The notes under the pieces are model-generated. The model did not search any database and was not told the DNA's origin. It saw only the letters and a list, made by a program, of their open reading frames with translations. From assembly GCF_900091465.1 (NCBI RefSeq), contig NZ_FMHV01000002.1, forward strand, positions 5,642,001 through 5,706,000: DNA of 64,000 nt. The letters are read 5' to 3'. Shown here piece by piece: positions 1-8,983 of the stretch; position 1 is the first letter of the stretch, and the number at the start of each line of letters is the position of its first letter. A program made the position numbers and the translations under genes. Source of the stretch: Micromonospora rhizosphaerae (lineage in GTDB: Bacteria > Actinomycetota > Actinomycetes > Mycobacteriales > Micromonosporaceae).

Positions 1-286
1 GGCCGCTTCGCCGACGCCTGCCGCCGCCACGGTGTCCGCCGCTCGATGGGCCGGATCGGATCGTCGTATGACAACGCCCTGGCCGAGGCGTTCTTTGCCA
101 CCCCTCAAACGAGAGTTGGACGTCGACCACCGCCGCTGGACCACCGAGGCCGACGCCCGCCGCGACCTGTTCCGGTGGATCGCCTTCTACAACCACCGCC
201 GCCGCCACTCCGTGCTGGGCTACCTCAGCCCCGCCGACTACGAACAGGCCCTCACAGCGACTACGCTGCACCACATCGCGGCATAA
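1..286 (+). pseudogene. IS3-family transposase OrfB, C-terminal end, frameshifted
   Basis: This is the 3' end of an IS3-type DDE transposase cut by the window edge. The first frame reads a conserved RIGSSYDNALAEAFFAT stretch. The protein then continues only in the next frame with LKREL, DLFRWIAFYNHRRRHS and LGYLSP, the signature end of IS3 OrfB carrying the last catalytic acid region. The frame change falls near base 103, in a run of C where one extra C explains it. The element end probably lies just before the next gene at 321, so insertion may have replaced that gene's original upstream region. Either the copy is dead or there is a single sequencing error. Confidence 0.85.
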
Positions 287-320
287 CCCGGTGTCCACAT
301 CCCGGGGGAACCTCAGGTAA

Positions 321-1364
321 GTGGCTGTGGAACGAAATCTTCTGAACAGGGTGGTCGCGGCGGCGACATTGGCCGCGCTGCTGGCGCTGTCAGGGTGCAC
401 GCTGCCTTGGCGGGCGAACGGGTCGGGCACGACCCGGCCGCCCGGCACCCGACTCGACCTGCCCCGGGGCGACCTGGCGGCGGTGGCGTGGCTGCCGGAC
501 GGGTACCTCTACACCCTCCGGCAGCCGCCGGACGTCGGCACCCCCACCGAAATCTGGCGGGCACGGCCCGGGCAGAAAGCCTCCCGGCTGACCCTGCCCG
601 GCATGGAGGGCTGCACCCGGGTCGACTACCTGCTGCCCCACGCCCTACCCGACGGGCGGCTCGGCCTGGCCCGTTTCTGCCAGGCCGAGCAGTCCCGCAT
701 CGACCTGGTCGCCGCCGACCCCACTAGCGGGCGGCTGGAGGTCCTGGCGCCGCTGGGCGACGTCAACCCGACCGGGGTCACCTGGCACCGCGACCTCACC
801 ACCGGGTTCGTCACGCACGGCTCCGGCATCTGCGACGGGTTCGCGCCGCTGACCCGGCAGGGCCCCGGCAGCTTCGGCGCACCGGTCACCCTCGACGGGC
901 ACACCTGGGCCCTCGATGAGGATTTCCGACGCTCCGGGGCGGACGACTGCCGGGCCGACGGGCGGGCCTTCGCCGCCACCCTCACCCCGGACGGGCAGCG
1001 GCTGCTGTTCCTGGCCGTACCGCAGGCCCAAGGGCACAGCGGGCAACGCCGCATCGACTTCCCGACCAGCGTCTGGGTCCGCGACCTGCCCGACGGCAAG
1101 CCACACGTTCTGGCCCGCGGATTCACCACGACCACAGGCATGGCCATCGACCCGGACGGGCGGCACCTGGCCATCGCCGGACGCCGCGGCGACCAGCACG
1201 GGGTCTGGCTGGTCGACACCGGTACCGGCGCGACGCGCACAATCACCGGCGCCTCGTTGTACGGGGCGGTGTTCTCACCCGACGGCCGGCAATTGGCCGC
1301 CCTGTACCGGCCCGGCAAGTACGAGGACTTCGACGCACAACTGTGGGTCTTCGACGCGCCCTGA
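321..1364 (+). CDS. Putative lipoprotein with WD40-like (PD40) beta-propeller repeats
   Basis: A 347-residue protein that starts at GTG. It has a short basic N-terminus, a hydrophobic stretch and a lipobox LSGC with the lipidated Cys at about residue 26, so it should be anchored outside the membrane. The body carries blades of the PD40/TolB type, seen as TPDGQRLLF, DPDGRHLAI and SPDGRQLAA motifs in the C-terminal half, and each blade ends in a Trp-rich strand (for example VWVRDLP, VWLVDT, LWVFDA). The role is unknown; such proteins bind ligands or partners at the cell surface. The start lies only 35 bases beyond the IS3 remnant, so native promoter or N-terminal sequence may have been lost. 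A perfect hairpin follows the stop. Confidence 0.75.
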   Translation: MAVERNLLNRVVAAATLAALLALSGCTLPWRANGSGTTRPPGTRLDLPRGDLAAVAWLPDGYLYTLRQPPDVGTPTEIWRARPGQKASRLTLPGMEGCTRVDYLLPHALPDGRLGLARFCQAEQSRIDLVAADPTSGRLEVLAPLGDVNPTGVTWHRDLTTGFVTHGSGICDGFAPLTRQGPGSFGAPVTLDGHTWALDEDFRRSGADDCRADGRAFAATLTPDGQRLLFLAVPQAQGHSGQRRIDFPTSVWVRDLPDGKPHVLARGFTTTTGMAIDPDGRHLAIAGRRGDQHGVWLVDTGTGATRTITGASLYGAVFSPDGRQLAALYRPGKYEDFDAQLWVFDAP

Positions 1365-1401
1365 CCACCGCCCGCCCTGACAGCACCTGCCTGCGATGGC
1401 A

Positions 1402-1440
1402 CCGGCCTGAGCTTGCCGTCCACCGACAAGCTCAGGCCGG
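1402..1440 (+). terminator. Hairpin after the lipoprotein gene
   Basis: A perfect 14-bp inverted repeat (arms 1402-1415 and 1427-1440, 11-base loop) starts 37 bases after the stop codon at 1364. There is no clear T-run, which is common for terminators in high-GC actinobacteria. Confidence 0.6.
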
Positions 1441-1614
1441 GGCGTTGTACCGCCGGGACAGCGAGGGAACCGGCACGTTCAACGGTCGAACCACACGACG
1501 AGCCGGCAGTTCTCGCTGCCGTGCAGCCGGGCGAGCACCGCCATGTCCTCCACACGGGTCTCCGCTCGCCATGCTGGGTCTGCTGCACCGCAGCCGATAG
1601 CCGGGCCGCGGGCT

Positions 1615-2010
1615 ACTTGACGGGGGTCTTGAAGTAGTCGGCCGGCCGGCCGGCCGGCCGGCCGTGCTCGTCAATCCAGCCGCCGGCGCGCGTCTCGTCC
1701 CGGCTGAGGTGACGCTGCAGCGGGGTGAGGATGGCGCCGGGATGCACCGAGCTCACGCGGATGCCGTGCGGTTGGCCGAGCACGTCGAGATGGGCGGCGA
1801 ACAGGGCGTTGGCGGCCTTCGACTGCCCGTAGGCGGCCCAGTGGTCGTACGGCTGCCGGACGAAGAAGGGGTGGTCCTAGCGGATCGGGGCGGCCATCTC
1901 GTCGCCGGTATCGGTGTGGACGAGGTATCCCCCGTCGCGGCGAGGGTGCACGGCCATGACGCGGGTGCGGGTGCGGATGTCGACGTCCGAGGTCTGGCAA
2001 CTTTCGTATG
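1615..2010 (-). pseudogene. Decayed oxidoreductase remnants: SDR C-terminus joined to flavin-monooxygenase-like scrap
   Basis: On the minus strand the downstream part reads as the C-terminal half of a short-chain dehydrogenase. It has the YGQSK active-site Tyr-x3-Lys motif, then AANALFAAHLD, VSSVHPGAILTPLQRHL and a DYFKTP end. A TAG stop lies at 1877-1879. Upstream of it another open stretch (RTRTRVMAV, GGYLVHTDTGDE) looks like a strand from a flavin-containing monooxygenase, so two unrelated genes seem to have been fused by deletion. No start codon or ribosome binding site is present for either. A (GGCC)6 run disrupts the SDR end. Confidence 0.55.
1640..1663. repeat. (GGCC)6 tetranucleotide run
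   Basis: Six tandem GGCC units inside the SDR remnant add extra Gly-Arg-Pro-Ala codons just before the DYFKTP end. It looks like a slippage expansion in a gene no longer under selection. Confidence 0.9.
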
Positions 2011-2078
2011 GCTGGCATCCAGAACGGACGCAAGAAGGAGCGGCTCACTTTTGACTCGATTGAGTCGCACGCATCCCC

Positions 2079-3124
2079 TAAGAGCCTGGTAGATAAGGGT
2101 TTCAGGTGTTTTGGTGGCGGGCGAGGCGGCGGGTCATGACGATGATCATGGCCCATTGGACCATCGCGGCGTGGTGGTCGGGTAGCCGTTCGTAGTCGCG
2201 GACGGTGCGTCGGCACCGGTTGATCCAGGAGAATGTGCGCTCGACCGCCCATCTGCGGTGCAGCACGACGAAGGTGGTCTGCCCGGCGAGCTTGGCCACG
2301 ATGCGCACGGTCAGGGCGAGGTGAGTGGCGGCCCAGTCGACGAGTTTGCCGGCGTAGCCGCTGTCGGCCCAGGTCAGGCCGATGGTGGGGAAGCATGTGC
2401 GTAGTGCCCACAGCAGCGGTTTGGCGGCGTCGCGGTCCTGCACGTTCGCGCCGGTGACCAGGACGACGAGGAGCAGTCCGCAGGTGTCGACGGCGATGTG
2501 GCGTTTCCGGCCGTTCATCTTCTTGCCGGCGTCGTAGCCGCGGCTGGGCCGGCCGACGGTCTCCGCGCCCCGTACCGACTGGGAGTCGACCAGCGCGGCC
2601 GACGGCTGTCGGTGACGCCCCTCGACGTGCTCGCGGACCTGTTCACGCAGGCTGTTGTGCATGCGGTTCAACGTGCCGTCGCGGGTCCAGGTCTTGAAGT
2701 AGTGGTAGACGAGCTTGTGGTGCGGGAAGTCGGCAGGCAGCGCGTCCCATTGGCAGCCTGTCCGGTCGAGGTAGCGGATCGCGTCCACGACGTCGCGGCG
2801 GGGGTACGTGATTGGCCGGCCGCGCCCGGTCCCGGCCGGCACGTGCGGAGCCAGGACCTGCCATTCGGCATCCGAGGTGTCGGACGGATAGTGCCGTGGC
2901 CGGGCGGTGGGCAGGTGATCGTCAACGATAGCCGGGGTGGCGGATGCGGCGACGCCGGCGACAAGGTATACAGACAGGGTTGGGCCTTCGGTCGTGCTGG
3001 TTTAGTCGCCTTTGCTCGTACCGAAGGCCCTTCCCCATGTCACGCCGCCACGCCGGCGCCGTCACGATTGTCGATCTTCGCCAGGACCGGCGACCGCCCG
3101 AACCCCTTATTTACCAGGCTCTTA
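2079..3124 (-). mobile_element. IS5-family insertion sequence with terminal inverted repeats
   Basis: Terminal inverted repeats of 21 bases match at 20 positions: left end 2079-2099 (TAAGAGCCTGGTAGATAAGGG), right end 3104-3124. The element is 1046 bp and carries one transposase on the minus strand. Both ends and the reading frame look intact, so it may be active. It sits between the decayed oxidoreductase region and a short unassigned stretch before the SnoaL gene. Confidence 0.85.
2102..2842 (-). CDS. IS5-family DDE transposase
   Basis: At least 246 residues of an IS5-type DDE transposase. The catalytic acids can be placed in ALVDSQS (D), WADSGYAG (D) and WAVERTF (E). The N-terminal DNA-binding part (YPRRDVVDAIRYL, TGCQWDALP) is typical. 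The frame stays open upstream of 2842 and encodes a family-like start region (HYPSDTSDAEWQVLAP), so the true start lies further upstream, near 2900-2940. I found no ATG or GTG there, so a CTG or other rare start may be used, or the 5' end is damaged. Confidence 0.85.
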   Translation of the reverse strand: MPAGTGRGRPITYPRRDVVDAIRYLDRTGCQWDALPADFPHHKLVYHYFKTWTRDGTLNRMHNSLREQVREHVEGRHRQPSAALVDSQSVRGAETVGRPSRGYDAGKKMNGRKRHIAVDTCGLLLVVLVTGANVQDRDAAKPLLWALRTCFPTIGLTWADSGYAGKLVDWAATHLALTVRIVAKLAGQTTFVVLHRRWAVERTFSWINRCRRTVRDYERLPDHHAAMVQWAMIIVMTRRLARHQNT

Positions 3125-3186
3125 CATTCAGGCGCTCGGTAACCGCGAGGATGCAGCTGAAGGCACTCCCAAGCGAGTCGGTATAA

Positions 3187-3330
3187 CAATTGGCCCGGCT
3201 CGCCGGGCGCCCCATCACCGACGAGGCGCTCCGTGACCGCCTGGCGCGGATCGACATTCACGTCACGCAAGCGCGAACCGCGGCACTGTTCCAGCTCGCC
3301 ACCGAATTTGTCGGGGTTATGCGGCGAGCG
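3187..3330 (+). pseudogene. Possible short acyl-CoA dehydrogenase-like fragment
   Basis: A short open stretch (LARLAGRPITDEALRDRLAR and following) has the helix pattern of the C-terminal domain of acyl-CoA dehydrogenases, but it is under 50 residues, has no start signal and is followed by low-complexity sequence. It could equally be a chance open frame. It is recorded because the sequence right of the IS5 element has no other assignment. Confidence 0.2.
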
Positions 3331-3483
3331 CGAGCGGGCTCGACGCCGGAGCGCTGCCGACGGGCCTCCAAGGGCCTCTGTCGGCGCCAAGGGCACGAGG
3401 GTGCGGCTGGACTCGGCGAAGGCGAACGGCCCGTTGGCCACGAACTCCCGGGATGCCCGGGAGTCCACGGCCAGCAGTGTCTT

Positions 3484-3918
3484 CTAGAGGGCCCGGCCGA
3501 TGGCTTCGGTCAGTGCGACCGGGGTGACTACGAGGCGGTCGAAGCGCCAGCCGTCCTCGGTGCGGCGCGCCCCGTAGCGGTGGAACCCGGCCGCGAGGGC
3601 CTCGGTCTTGTCGTCGATGACGAATACGGCGATGTCGTGGGCCCGCACCGTGGCGGTCTCGCCGTCGACCTCGATGATCAGGTTGGACTTGCTATGCAGG
3701 GTGCGGACGTACGTGTCGTGGCCAGAGCGCACGAGTTCGATGAGCGCCGCGATGCCGCGGACCTCCCCGCGCGGGGACTTGACGACGACATCCTCGGTGA
3801 AGAGCCGGTCGGTCTCGCCGTAGCGACCTTCGTCGATCCACAAGCTGTGGCGGGCGACCAGGTCGGCAAGTTCGGCGCGGTCGGCGAGTGCGCGGATCAG
3901 GGTTTCGGTGCTGGTCAT
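3484..3918 (-). CDS. SnoaL-like / NTF2-fold protein
   Basis: A 144-residue protein of the SnoaL-like (NTF2 fold) superfamily. It shows the alpha-helical N-terminus with LADLVARHSLWIDEGRY, then LFTEDVVVKSPRG, and a C-terminal beta-sheet (HRYGARRTEDGWRFDRLVV). Members act as polyketide cyclases, limonene-epoxide-type hydrolases, isomerases or non-catalytic binders; the exact role is not evident here. GAGAGG lies just upstream of the ATG at 3918. The gene lies 38 bases downstream of the epoxide hydrolase on the same strand, so the two probably form an operon handling a hydrophobic or epoxide substrate under the divergent MarR regulator. Confidence 0.8.
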   Translation of the reverse strand: MTSTETLIRALADRAELADLVARHSLWIDEGRYGETDRLFTEDVVVKSPRGEVRGIAALIELVRSGHDTYVRTLHSKSNLIIEVDGETATVRAHDIAVFVIDDKTEALAAGFHRYGARRTEDGWRFDRLVVTPVALTEAIGRAL

Positions 3919-3956
3919 GATGGCCTCTCAAGTAGTTCGACTAGCTAATGTTCGTG

Positions 3957-5036
3957 TCACTTGATGTGGGTGAGGAAGAAGTCCCGGATGTCCTCGGCGA
4001 GCAGGTCCGGCACCTCCATCGCGGCGAAGTGGCCGCCGCGCTCGAACTCCGACCAGTGCCTGATGTCGTACAGCCGCTCGGCCAGCGGTCGCACCGACAG
4101 CGTGATGTCGTGCGCGAACACCGCCACGCCCAGCGGCACCCGGCACGGCTGCTGGCTCCCCCGCGGGGTGTCGTGGTGGAACCGGCCCGAGGAGGCCGCG
4201 GTCGCGGTCAGCCAGTACAGCGAGATGTCGGTGAGCATCCGATCGTCGCTGACCGGCGTGGCGGGGTCGGTCCACTGTGCGAATCGCTCGGCGATCCAGA
4301 CCAGCTGGCCGACCGGCGAGTCGGTCAGCGCGTAGCCGATGGTCTGCGGGGTGAGCGCCTGCAGAGCCTGGTACGGCGGGCGGTTCGCCATCAGCTGCCT
4401 GACCTTGTCCAGTCGGGCCTCATCCGCTTCGGACACCTCGACGTCGGGGTCCGGCCGGGTCGGCAGGTAGTTGACGTGCACCCCGACGACGTGCTCGGGC
4501 GCGACCGCGCCGAGCCCGATGGAGATGCCCGCGCCGAAGTCGCCGCCCTGCGCGCCGTAGCGCTCGTACCCCAGGCGGCGCATCAGCTCGGCCCAGGCCC
4601 GGGCGACCCGGACGGCGTCCCAGCCGCGCTCGTGGGTCGGCCCGGAGAACCCGAAGCCGGGGATGGACGGAATCACGAGGTGGAAGTCGCGCGACAGCGG
4701 CTCGATCACATCGAGGAATTCCAGGAACGAACCGGGCCAGCCGTGGGTGAGGATCAGCGCGAGCGCGTCCGGTTTAAGAGACCGGACGTGAACGAAATGG
4801 ACGTTCTGGCCGTCGATCTCGGTGGTGAAGTGCGGAAGCTCGTTGAGCTTGGCCTCGTGCTCGCGCCAGTCGTAGCCGGTGCGCCAGTATTCGGCCAGTT
4901 CCTTGAGCCGCGCCAGCGGGAAGCCGTAGTCCCACCCGGCGTCGGCGACCTCGTTGGGCCAACGGGTGCGGGCGAGCCGGTCGGTCAGGTCGTCGAGGTC
5001 GGCCTGAGGGATGTCGATGCGGAACGGCTTGATCAT
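3957..5036 (-). CDS. Epoxide hydrolase (alpha/beta hydrolase with EHN domain)
   Basis: About 359 residues. An N-terminal EHN domain ([23 protein letters not shown]) precedes an alpha/beta-hydrolase fold. The oxyanion-hole motif HGWPGS, the nucleophile elbow GGDFGA (Asp) and the C-terminal GGHFAAME His region are all present, as in microsomal-type epoxide hydrolases. Such enzymes open epoxides to diols. The start is placed at 5036 because GGAG lies 8 bases upstream of that ATG; an in-frame ATG at 5060 lacks a good site. The gene faces away from a MarR gene across a promoter region with palindromes, a typical substrate-inducible arrangement. Confidence 0.9.
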   Translation of the reverse strand: MIKPFRIDIPQADLDDLTDRLARTRWPNEVADAGWDYGFPLARLKELAEYWRTGYDWREHEAKLNELPHFTTEIDGQNVHFVHVRSLKPDALALILTHGWPGSFLEFLDVIEPLSRDFHLVIPSIPGFGFSGPTHERGWDAVRVARAWAELMRRLGYERYGAQGGDFGAGISIGLGAVAPEHVVGVHVNYLPTRPDPDVEVSEADEARLDKVRQLMANRPPYQALQALTPQTIGYALTDSPVGQLVWIAERFAQWTDPATPVSDDRMLTDISLYWLTATAASSGRFHHDTPRGSQQPCRVPLGVAVFAHDITLSVRPLAERLYDIRHWSEFERGGHFAAMEVPDLLAEDIRDFFLTHIK

Positions 5037-5068
5037 GGTTTCAACTCCAGGGCAATTCATTCACCGTC

Positions 5069-5136
5069 CGAACGTTCAGGCGAATAACGTTCGGTGCACG
5101 AACGATATCACGATCATTGGTGCCCCGAACGGTTCG
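5069..5136. promoter_or_regulatory. Candidate MarR operators between epoxide hydrolase and marR-type gene
   Basis: Three inverted repeats based on CGAAC/GTTCG lie in the 113-base divergent promoter region. They are GAACGTTC at 5070-5077; CGTTCG-N5-CGAACG at 5088-5104, extendable to 10-base arms with one mismatch; and CGAAC-G-GTTCG at 5126-5136. Their number and position suggest that the MarR protein represses both directions. Confidence 0.6.
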
Positions 5137-5149
5137 TTAGACTTGTCAC

Positions 5150-5629
5150 ATGGAGAACCCATCCGAGGAGACGCCCGCCAAGTGGGAGAGCCTGCCCAGC
5201 TGGCTGCTCACCCAGACCGCCAACCACGCGCACCGCCTGGTGGCCGACGGGTTCTCGTCCGTCGGCGCCCGCGGCTACCACTACCGCCTGCTGGCGACGC
5301 TGGAGCAGTTCGGCCCGGCCAGCCAGGCCGCGCTGGGCCGCCGTAGCGGCATCCACCTCAGCGACATGGTCGCGACGATCAACGAGCTCGCCGACCGCGA
5401 ACTGGTCGAGCGCGCCCCGGACCCCGCCGATCGGCGGCGCAACATCATCACGCTGACCGCCGCGGGCAAGCGGCAACTGCGGCGACTGGAGAAGCGGCTG
5501 GCCGAAACCCAGGACGAACTGCTGGCTCCGCTGTCACCCGAGGAGCGACAGCGGTTGACCGAGCTGCTGTCCAGGCTGCTGAACCACCACAACCGGCGAA
5601 CCGGCACCCCCGACGAGCCGCGGCGCTGA
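5150..5629 (+). CDS. MarR-family transcriptional regulator
   Basis: A 159-residue MarR protein. It has a dimerisation helix, then the winged HTH with LGRRSGIHLSDMVATINEL as recognition region, the wing ERAPDPADRRRNIITLT (the D-x-R-D/N-R wing motif), and a C-terminal dimer helix. MarR proteins usually release DNA on binding small phenolic or hydrophobic ligands. It is divergent from the epoxide hydrolase/SnoaL operon and shares the palindrome-rich intergenic region with it, so it probably controls that operon and itself. Confidence 0.9.
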   Translation: MENPSEETPAKWESLPSWLLTQTANHAHRLVADGFSSVGARGYHYRLLATLEQFGPASQAALGRRSGIHLSDMVATINELADRELVERAPDPADRRRNIITLTAAGKRQLRRLEKRLAETQDELLAPLSPEERQRLTELLSRLLNHHNRRTGTPDEPRR

Positions 5630-6100
5630 CAGGGAACGCACCCAAGAATTCGTCGAAGCCCCGCGGTCCGCGAAGCCGTTGTCAGAGTTCTGGACACCCC
5701 GGTCCGCTCCACCGGGCCTACGCCGGCCGCTGGCCGCCGCGCCCTCGACGAGGGAAGGACAGGGTCGTAAGGGAGCGCAGGCAGCGGCTCTCGCAGGTAG
5801 GGCCGTTCAGCTTAGGCCTGAGCCTTACAACACGCTAAGAAGCGGTCCGAGCGGCGGAAAGGGCCTCTGGTCCTTGGTCAGGTCGCGCCAGAAGTCAGCC
5901 GCCCGTGCCTTCATCGTCCATTGGTAGTCAGGGGCGCGGTGCTCGTGGGAGCCGTTCCCCCATCCCTCTTTCAATCCGTACCTGGGTTTCCCGCATACGC
6001 ACCTCCACGAGCACGCCGCCTCGGCACACCTCTTCGTCGAGCATCGCCGGACGCCACGAAGGCCAGCATTCGGACAGTTGTGATATCCCACATCGCCAGC
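5630..6100. other. Gene-poor stretch
   Basis: No convincing gene. Short open frames on both strands lack start signals and recognisable motifs. This is probably degraded sequence leading into the DNA-ligase remnant. Confidence 0.5.
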
Positions 6101-6530
6101 AGACATCACCCGGGCGATCCGGGCGGCCGTCCCGCCAGGCGTGGTGCTCGACGGTGAGCTGATCGTCTGGGAGCGCGGCCGGACCAATTTCATACAGCTT
6201 CAACGCCGGTCACCGCTGGCCGCGACCTGCTGCGGCTGGCGCGCAAGTGTCCCGCCCACTACGTGCTGTTCGACCTGCTCGCGGACGCCGGCGGTCGGGT
6301 GATCCTGGACCTGCCGCCGGCGCAGCGGCGTGCCCGGCTGGAGCAGTTGCTCGGCGACGCGCCGGCGCAGCTCACGCTGACGCCGCAGACTGCGGACATG
6401 CGGCAGATGGGGACTGGCTGGTGCACTGGACCGTCGCGGCGGGCATCGAGGGCGTGGTCACAAAACCTGACCGGACGTACGAGCCAGGCCGGCGCGGCTG
6501 GTCAAATCGGGATCGCGATTGGCTAACGGG
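6101..6530 (+). pseudogene. ATP-dependent DNA ligase fragment
   Basis: Several frames together encode a piece closely similar to the intact ligase at 25955-27277: DITRAIRA, VVLDGELIVWERGRT, LLADAGG-type, APAQLTLTPQT and GIEGVVTKPDRTYEPG segments. At least three frame changes are needed. The catalytic Lys motif and the C-terminal OB domain are missing. It is a decayed paralogue or a leftover of a partial duplication, opening exactly at the DIT segment with unrelated sequence upstream. Confidence 0.8.
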
Positions 6531-6868
6531 CGATGTTGTCGGTTCGGCGGGCACTGCCCGCGGGGAGGTTGGGGCGTGACCGGCTTCGCCGTTGACGGTC
6601 CGCGCCGCACCCATGCGCGGTGAGAGGTGGCCGGACTTCGCCGGTGAAATGGTCGCTGCCACCCTCGTCCAGTTCCCAGACCGCTATCGACTGCACTGAC
6701 GAGCGCCGGGACGAGAACGTCCTCGCATCGCACACGCCCGTGAAGACATCCCGAGGTCCGCGGAGGTTCGCCGTCTCAAGACCCAGACGCGTCGAGGGCG
6801 CTCCACTGTCAGCTACGGGGTGCGCAGCGCGAGTCAGCCGCGGCCGGTAGCCGGATCGCACGACCGAC
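6531..6868. other. Gene-poor stretch before the carbohydrate locus
   Basis: No supported gene. A minus-strand open stretch around 6620-6760 has protein-like composition (SIAVWELDEGGSDHF) but no start and no family I recognise; it may be another C-terminal scrap. Confidence 0.4.
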
Positions 6869-6869
6869 G

Positions 6870-6898
6870 GTAACCGGTTACATTCGTCGAACCGGTTC
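6870..6898. promoter_or_regulatory. Two ACCGGT-centred palindromes upstream of the GH39 gene
   Basis: GTAACCGGTTAC (6870-6881) and GAACCGGTTC (6889-6898) are perfect palindromes. They share the AACCGGTT core with the palindrome between the LacI gene and the GH35 gene. LacI-type regulators bind such symmetric sites with a central CG, so these are likely operators for the regulator at 13676-14707. Confidence 0.7.
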
Positions 6899-6923
6899 AA
6901 TCAAGACCGCCAGGAGGTACCCG

Positions 6924-8777
6924 GTGACGAACGCCAGCGAACCCGAGCCGTCCGACGCCCGGACCGATTGGGAAGCCCGCATCGCCCGCCGCAGCGACGA
7001 AGGCGGCACGGCCGCGCTACCCGACCTGCCACCGCCGGCCTGCCTCACCGCCACCCCCGGCCGCGGACACGTCCGCCTCTCCTGGCAGCCCGTCGACGGC
7101 GCGGTCGGCTACCTGGTGCATCGTGCAATGCTGGATGGCGATCGGGTGTCCGGGCCGTTCACCCCGCTGGACCACCTCGGCGGCGACGTGCTCTCCGTTC
7201 CGGACACCTGGTACGTCGACACCACCGGTCTCCCGGGCGAGCAGTACGCGTACGCGGTGGCTGCCGTACCCGAGGTGACCGTGACCGGCGCGCTGAGCGA
7301 CCCGGTCACGGCGGCCGCCCTGCCGGGCGTCGGGGAACCGACCACCGTCACGCTGCGCCTCGACGTCGACGCCGCGGGCACCACCCTGCACCGTCCCTGG
7401 CAGCCGATGATCGGCAGCGAGCGGCTGTCCCAACTGCTCTGCCGGGACCGCTCAGGCGGCCGGGAGATCGGCATCGAACTGCTGGCCGCGCTCCGCCGGG
7501 TACGCGAGGAGATCGGCGTGACCACCGTGCGGGCGCACTCGATCCTGCACGACGACCTCGGTGTCTACCGCGAAGTCGACGGCGAGCCGGTGTACGACTT
7601 CAGCCGCGTGGACCAGATCTACGATCTGCTCCTCGGCATCGGAATGACGCCGGTGGTGGAGATCGGGTTCATGCCCCGCGACCTGGCCAGCAACCCGGAC
7701 CTCACCGTCTTCACCTATCGCGGCATCATTTCCCCGCCGCGCGACTGGGACCGGTGGTCCGGGCTGGTTCGGGCGCTGGTAGCCCACCTGCTGGACCGGT
7801 ACGGGGAGCAGGTGCTCGGTTGAGACTTCGAGGTGTGGAACGAGGCCAACCTGGAGGTCTTCTGGAGCGGCAGCCGCGAGGAATGGATGCGGCTGTACGA
7901 CGTGACCGCCCGCGCGGTCAAGGACGTCGACCCGCGGATTCCGGTGGGTGGGCCCTCGTCGGCGGCCGCTGGCTGGGTGGACGCGCTGCTGGAGCATGCC
8001 ATGCGGTCCGGGGCACCGGTGGACTTCGTCTCCACCCACACATACGGCAGCCCGCCGCTGGACCTGCGGCCCACTCTGGCCCGCCTCGGCTTTTCCGACG
8101 CGCGGATCCTGTGGACCGAATGGGGCGTCACCCCCACCCACTTCCACCCGGTCAACGACGGCACCTCGGCCGCCACGTTCCTGCTCACCGGCATGCGGTC
8201 GGCCGCCGGTAGGGTCGAGGCGCTGTCCTACTGGGTGGCCAGCGACCACTTCGAGGAACTCGGCCGGCCGCCGAGGCTGCTGCACGGCGGGTTCGGCCTG
8301 CTCACCGTCGGCGGTATCGCCAAGCCGCGCTACCACGCGCTGCGGATGCTCGCCCAGCTCGGCGAGACCGAACTGCCGGTACGGGCCGCCGGCGACGGCG
8401 CCGACGGCCTGGTGCAGACCTGGGCCAGCCGGCGCGGTGACGGCAGCCTGGCGATCCTGGTCTGGGTGTCCACCCTTGACCAGGACAAGCGGAACGGAGA
8501 CCCGGCGCTGGCCCGGCGGATCCGGCTGGTCGTCGACGGCGCGGCAGGCCGGCCGGCCCTGGTTTCCCGGCTCGACCGGGAGCACGGTGACATCACCACC
8601 CTCGCCGAGCGGCTGGGGGTCGCTGAGTGGCCGACCGACGAGCAGTGGGCCGCGCTGCGCGCCGCCGACCAGCTCACGGTGGAGAAGGTGCAGCCTTCCG
8701 CCGATGGCGGAGCGGCGGTGATAGAACTGGAGCTGCCGCAGCCCGGCGCGGTGCTGGTCGAGGTGCCCCGGGCGTGA
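6924..8777 (+). pseudogene. GH39 beta-xylosidase-like glycoside hydrolase with internal TGA
   Basis: A 618-codon frame interrupted by one TGA at 7821-7823 (codon 300). Before the stop come an FN3-like segment (about residues 30-130) and the first half of a TIM barrel. Directly after it comes DFEVWNEANLEVFW with the GH39 acid/base Glu, and later LWTEWGVTPTHFHP with the nucleophile Glu. The stop sits where family members usually have Trp, so TGG to TGA is the simplest change. AGGAGG precedes the GTG start by 6 bases. There is no signal peptide, so the enzyme would be intracellular. A downstream GTG at 7833 could only yield the C-terminal half. Confidence 0.85.
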
Positions 8778-8893
8778 ACCGTGCCGGCCCCGGCTGGCGC
8801 CGTCCGCCAGGTGTCGGCCAGTCATGTCCGCGGGGCGTCCGGCCTCGGCCCTGCTCCCGCCGCGCCGGCCACTGGCATGATCGTGCTCGATCA

Positions 8894-8933
8894 GGGAAGT
8901 AGGGCCCTGCGGCGCCTGAGGGCCCTACTTCCC
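8894..8933. terminator. Bidirectional terminator between convergent genes
   Basis: A perfect 15-bp inverted repeat (arms 8894-8908 and 8919-8933, 10-base loop) lies between the ends of the GH39 gene and the secreted glucoamylase-like gene. It is well placed to stop transcription from both sides. Confidence 0.85.
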
Positions 8934-8983
8934 TTCTCCGGTGCGTTCGACGGGCTGGGGACCGGTTGCCTTCTACGGTGCCG

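Noticed and set aside
7821..7823. Selenocysteine or other recoding at the GH39 TGA
   Set aside because: Family members carry Trp there, no insertion element is evident, and similar stops occur in decaying genes nearby.
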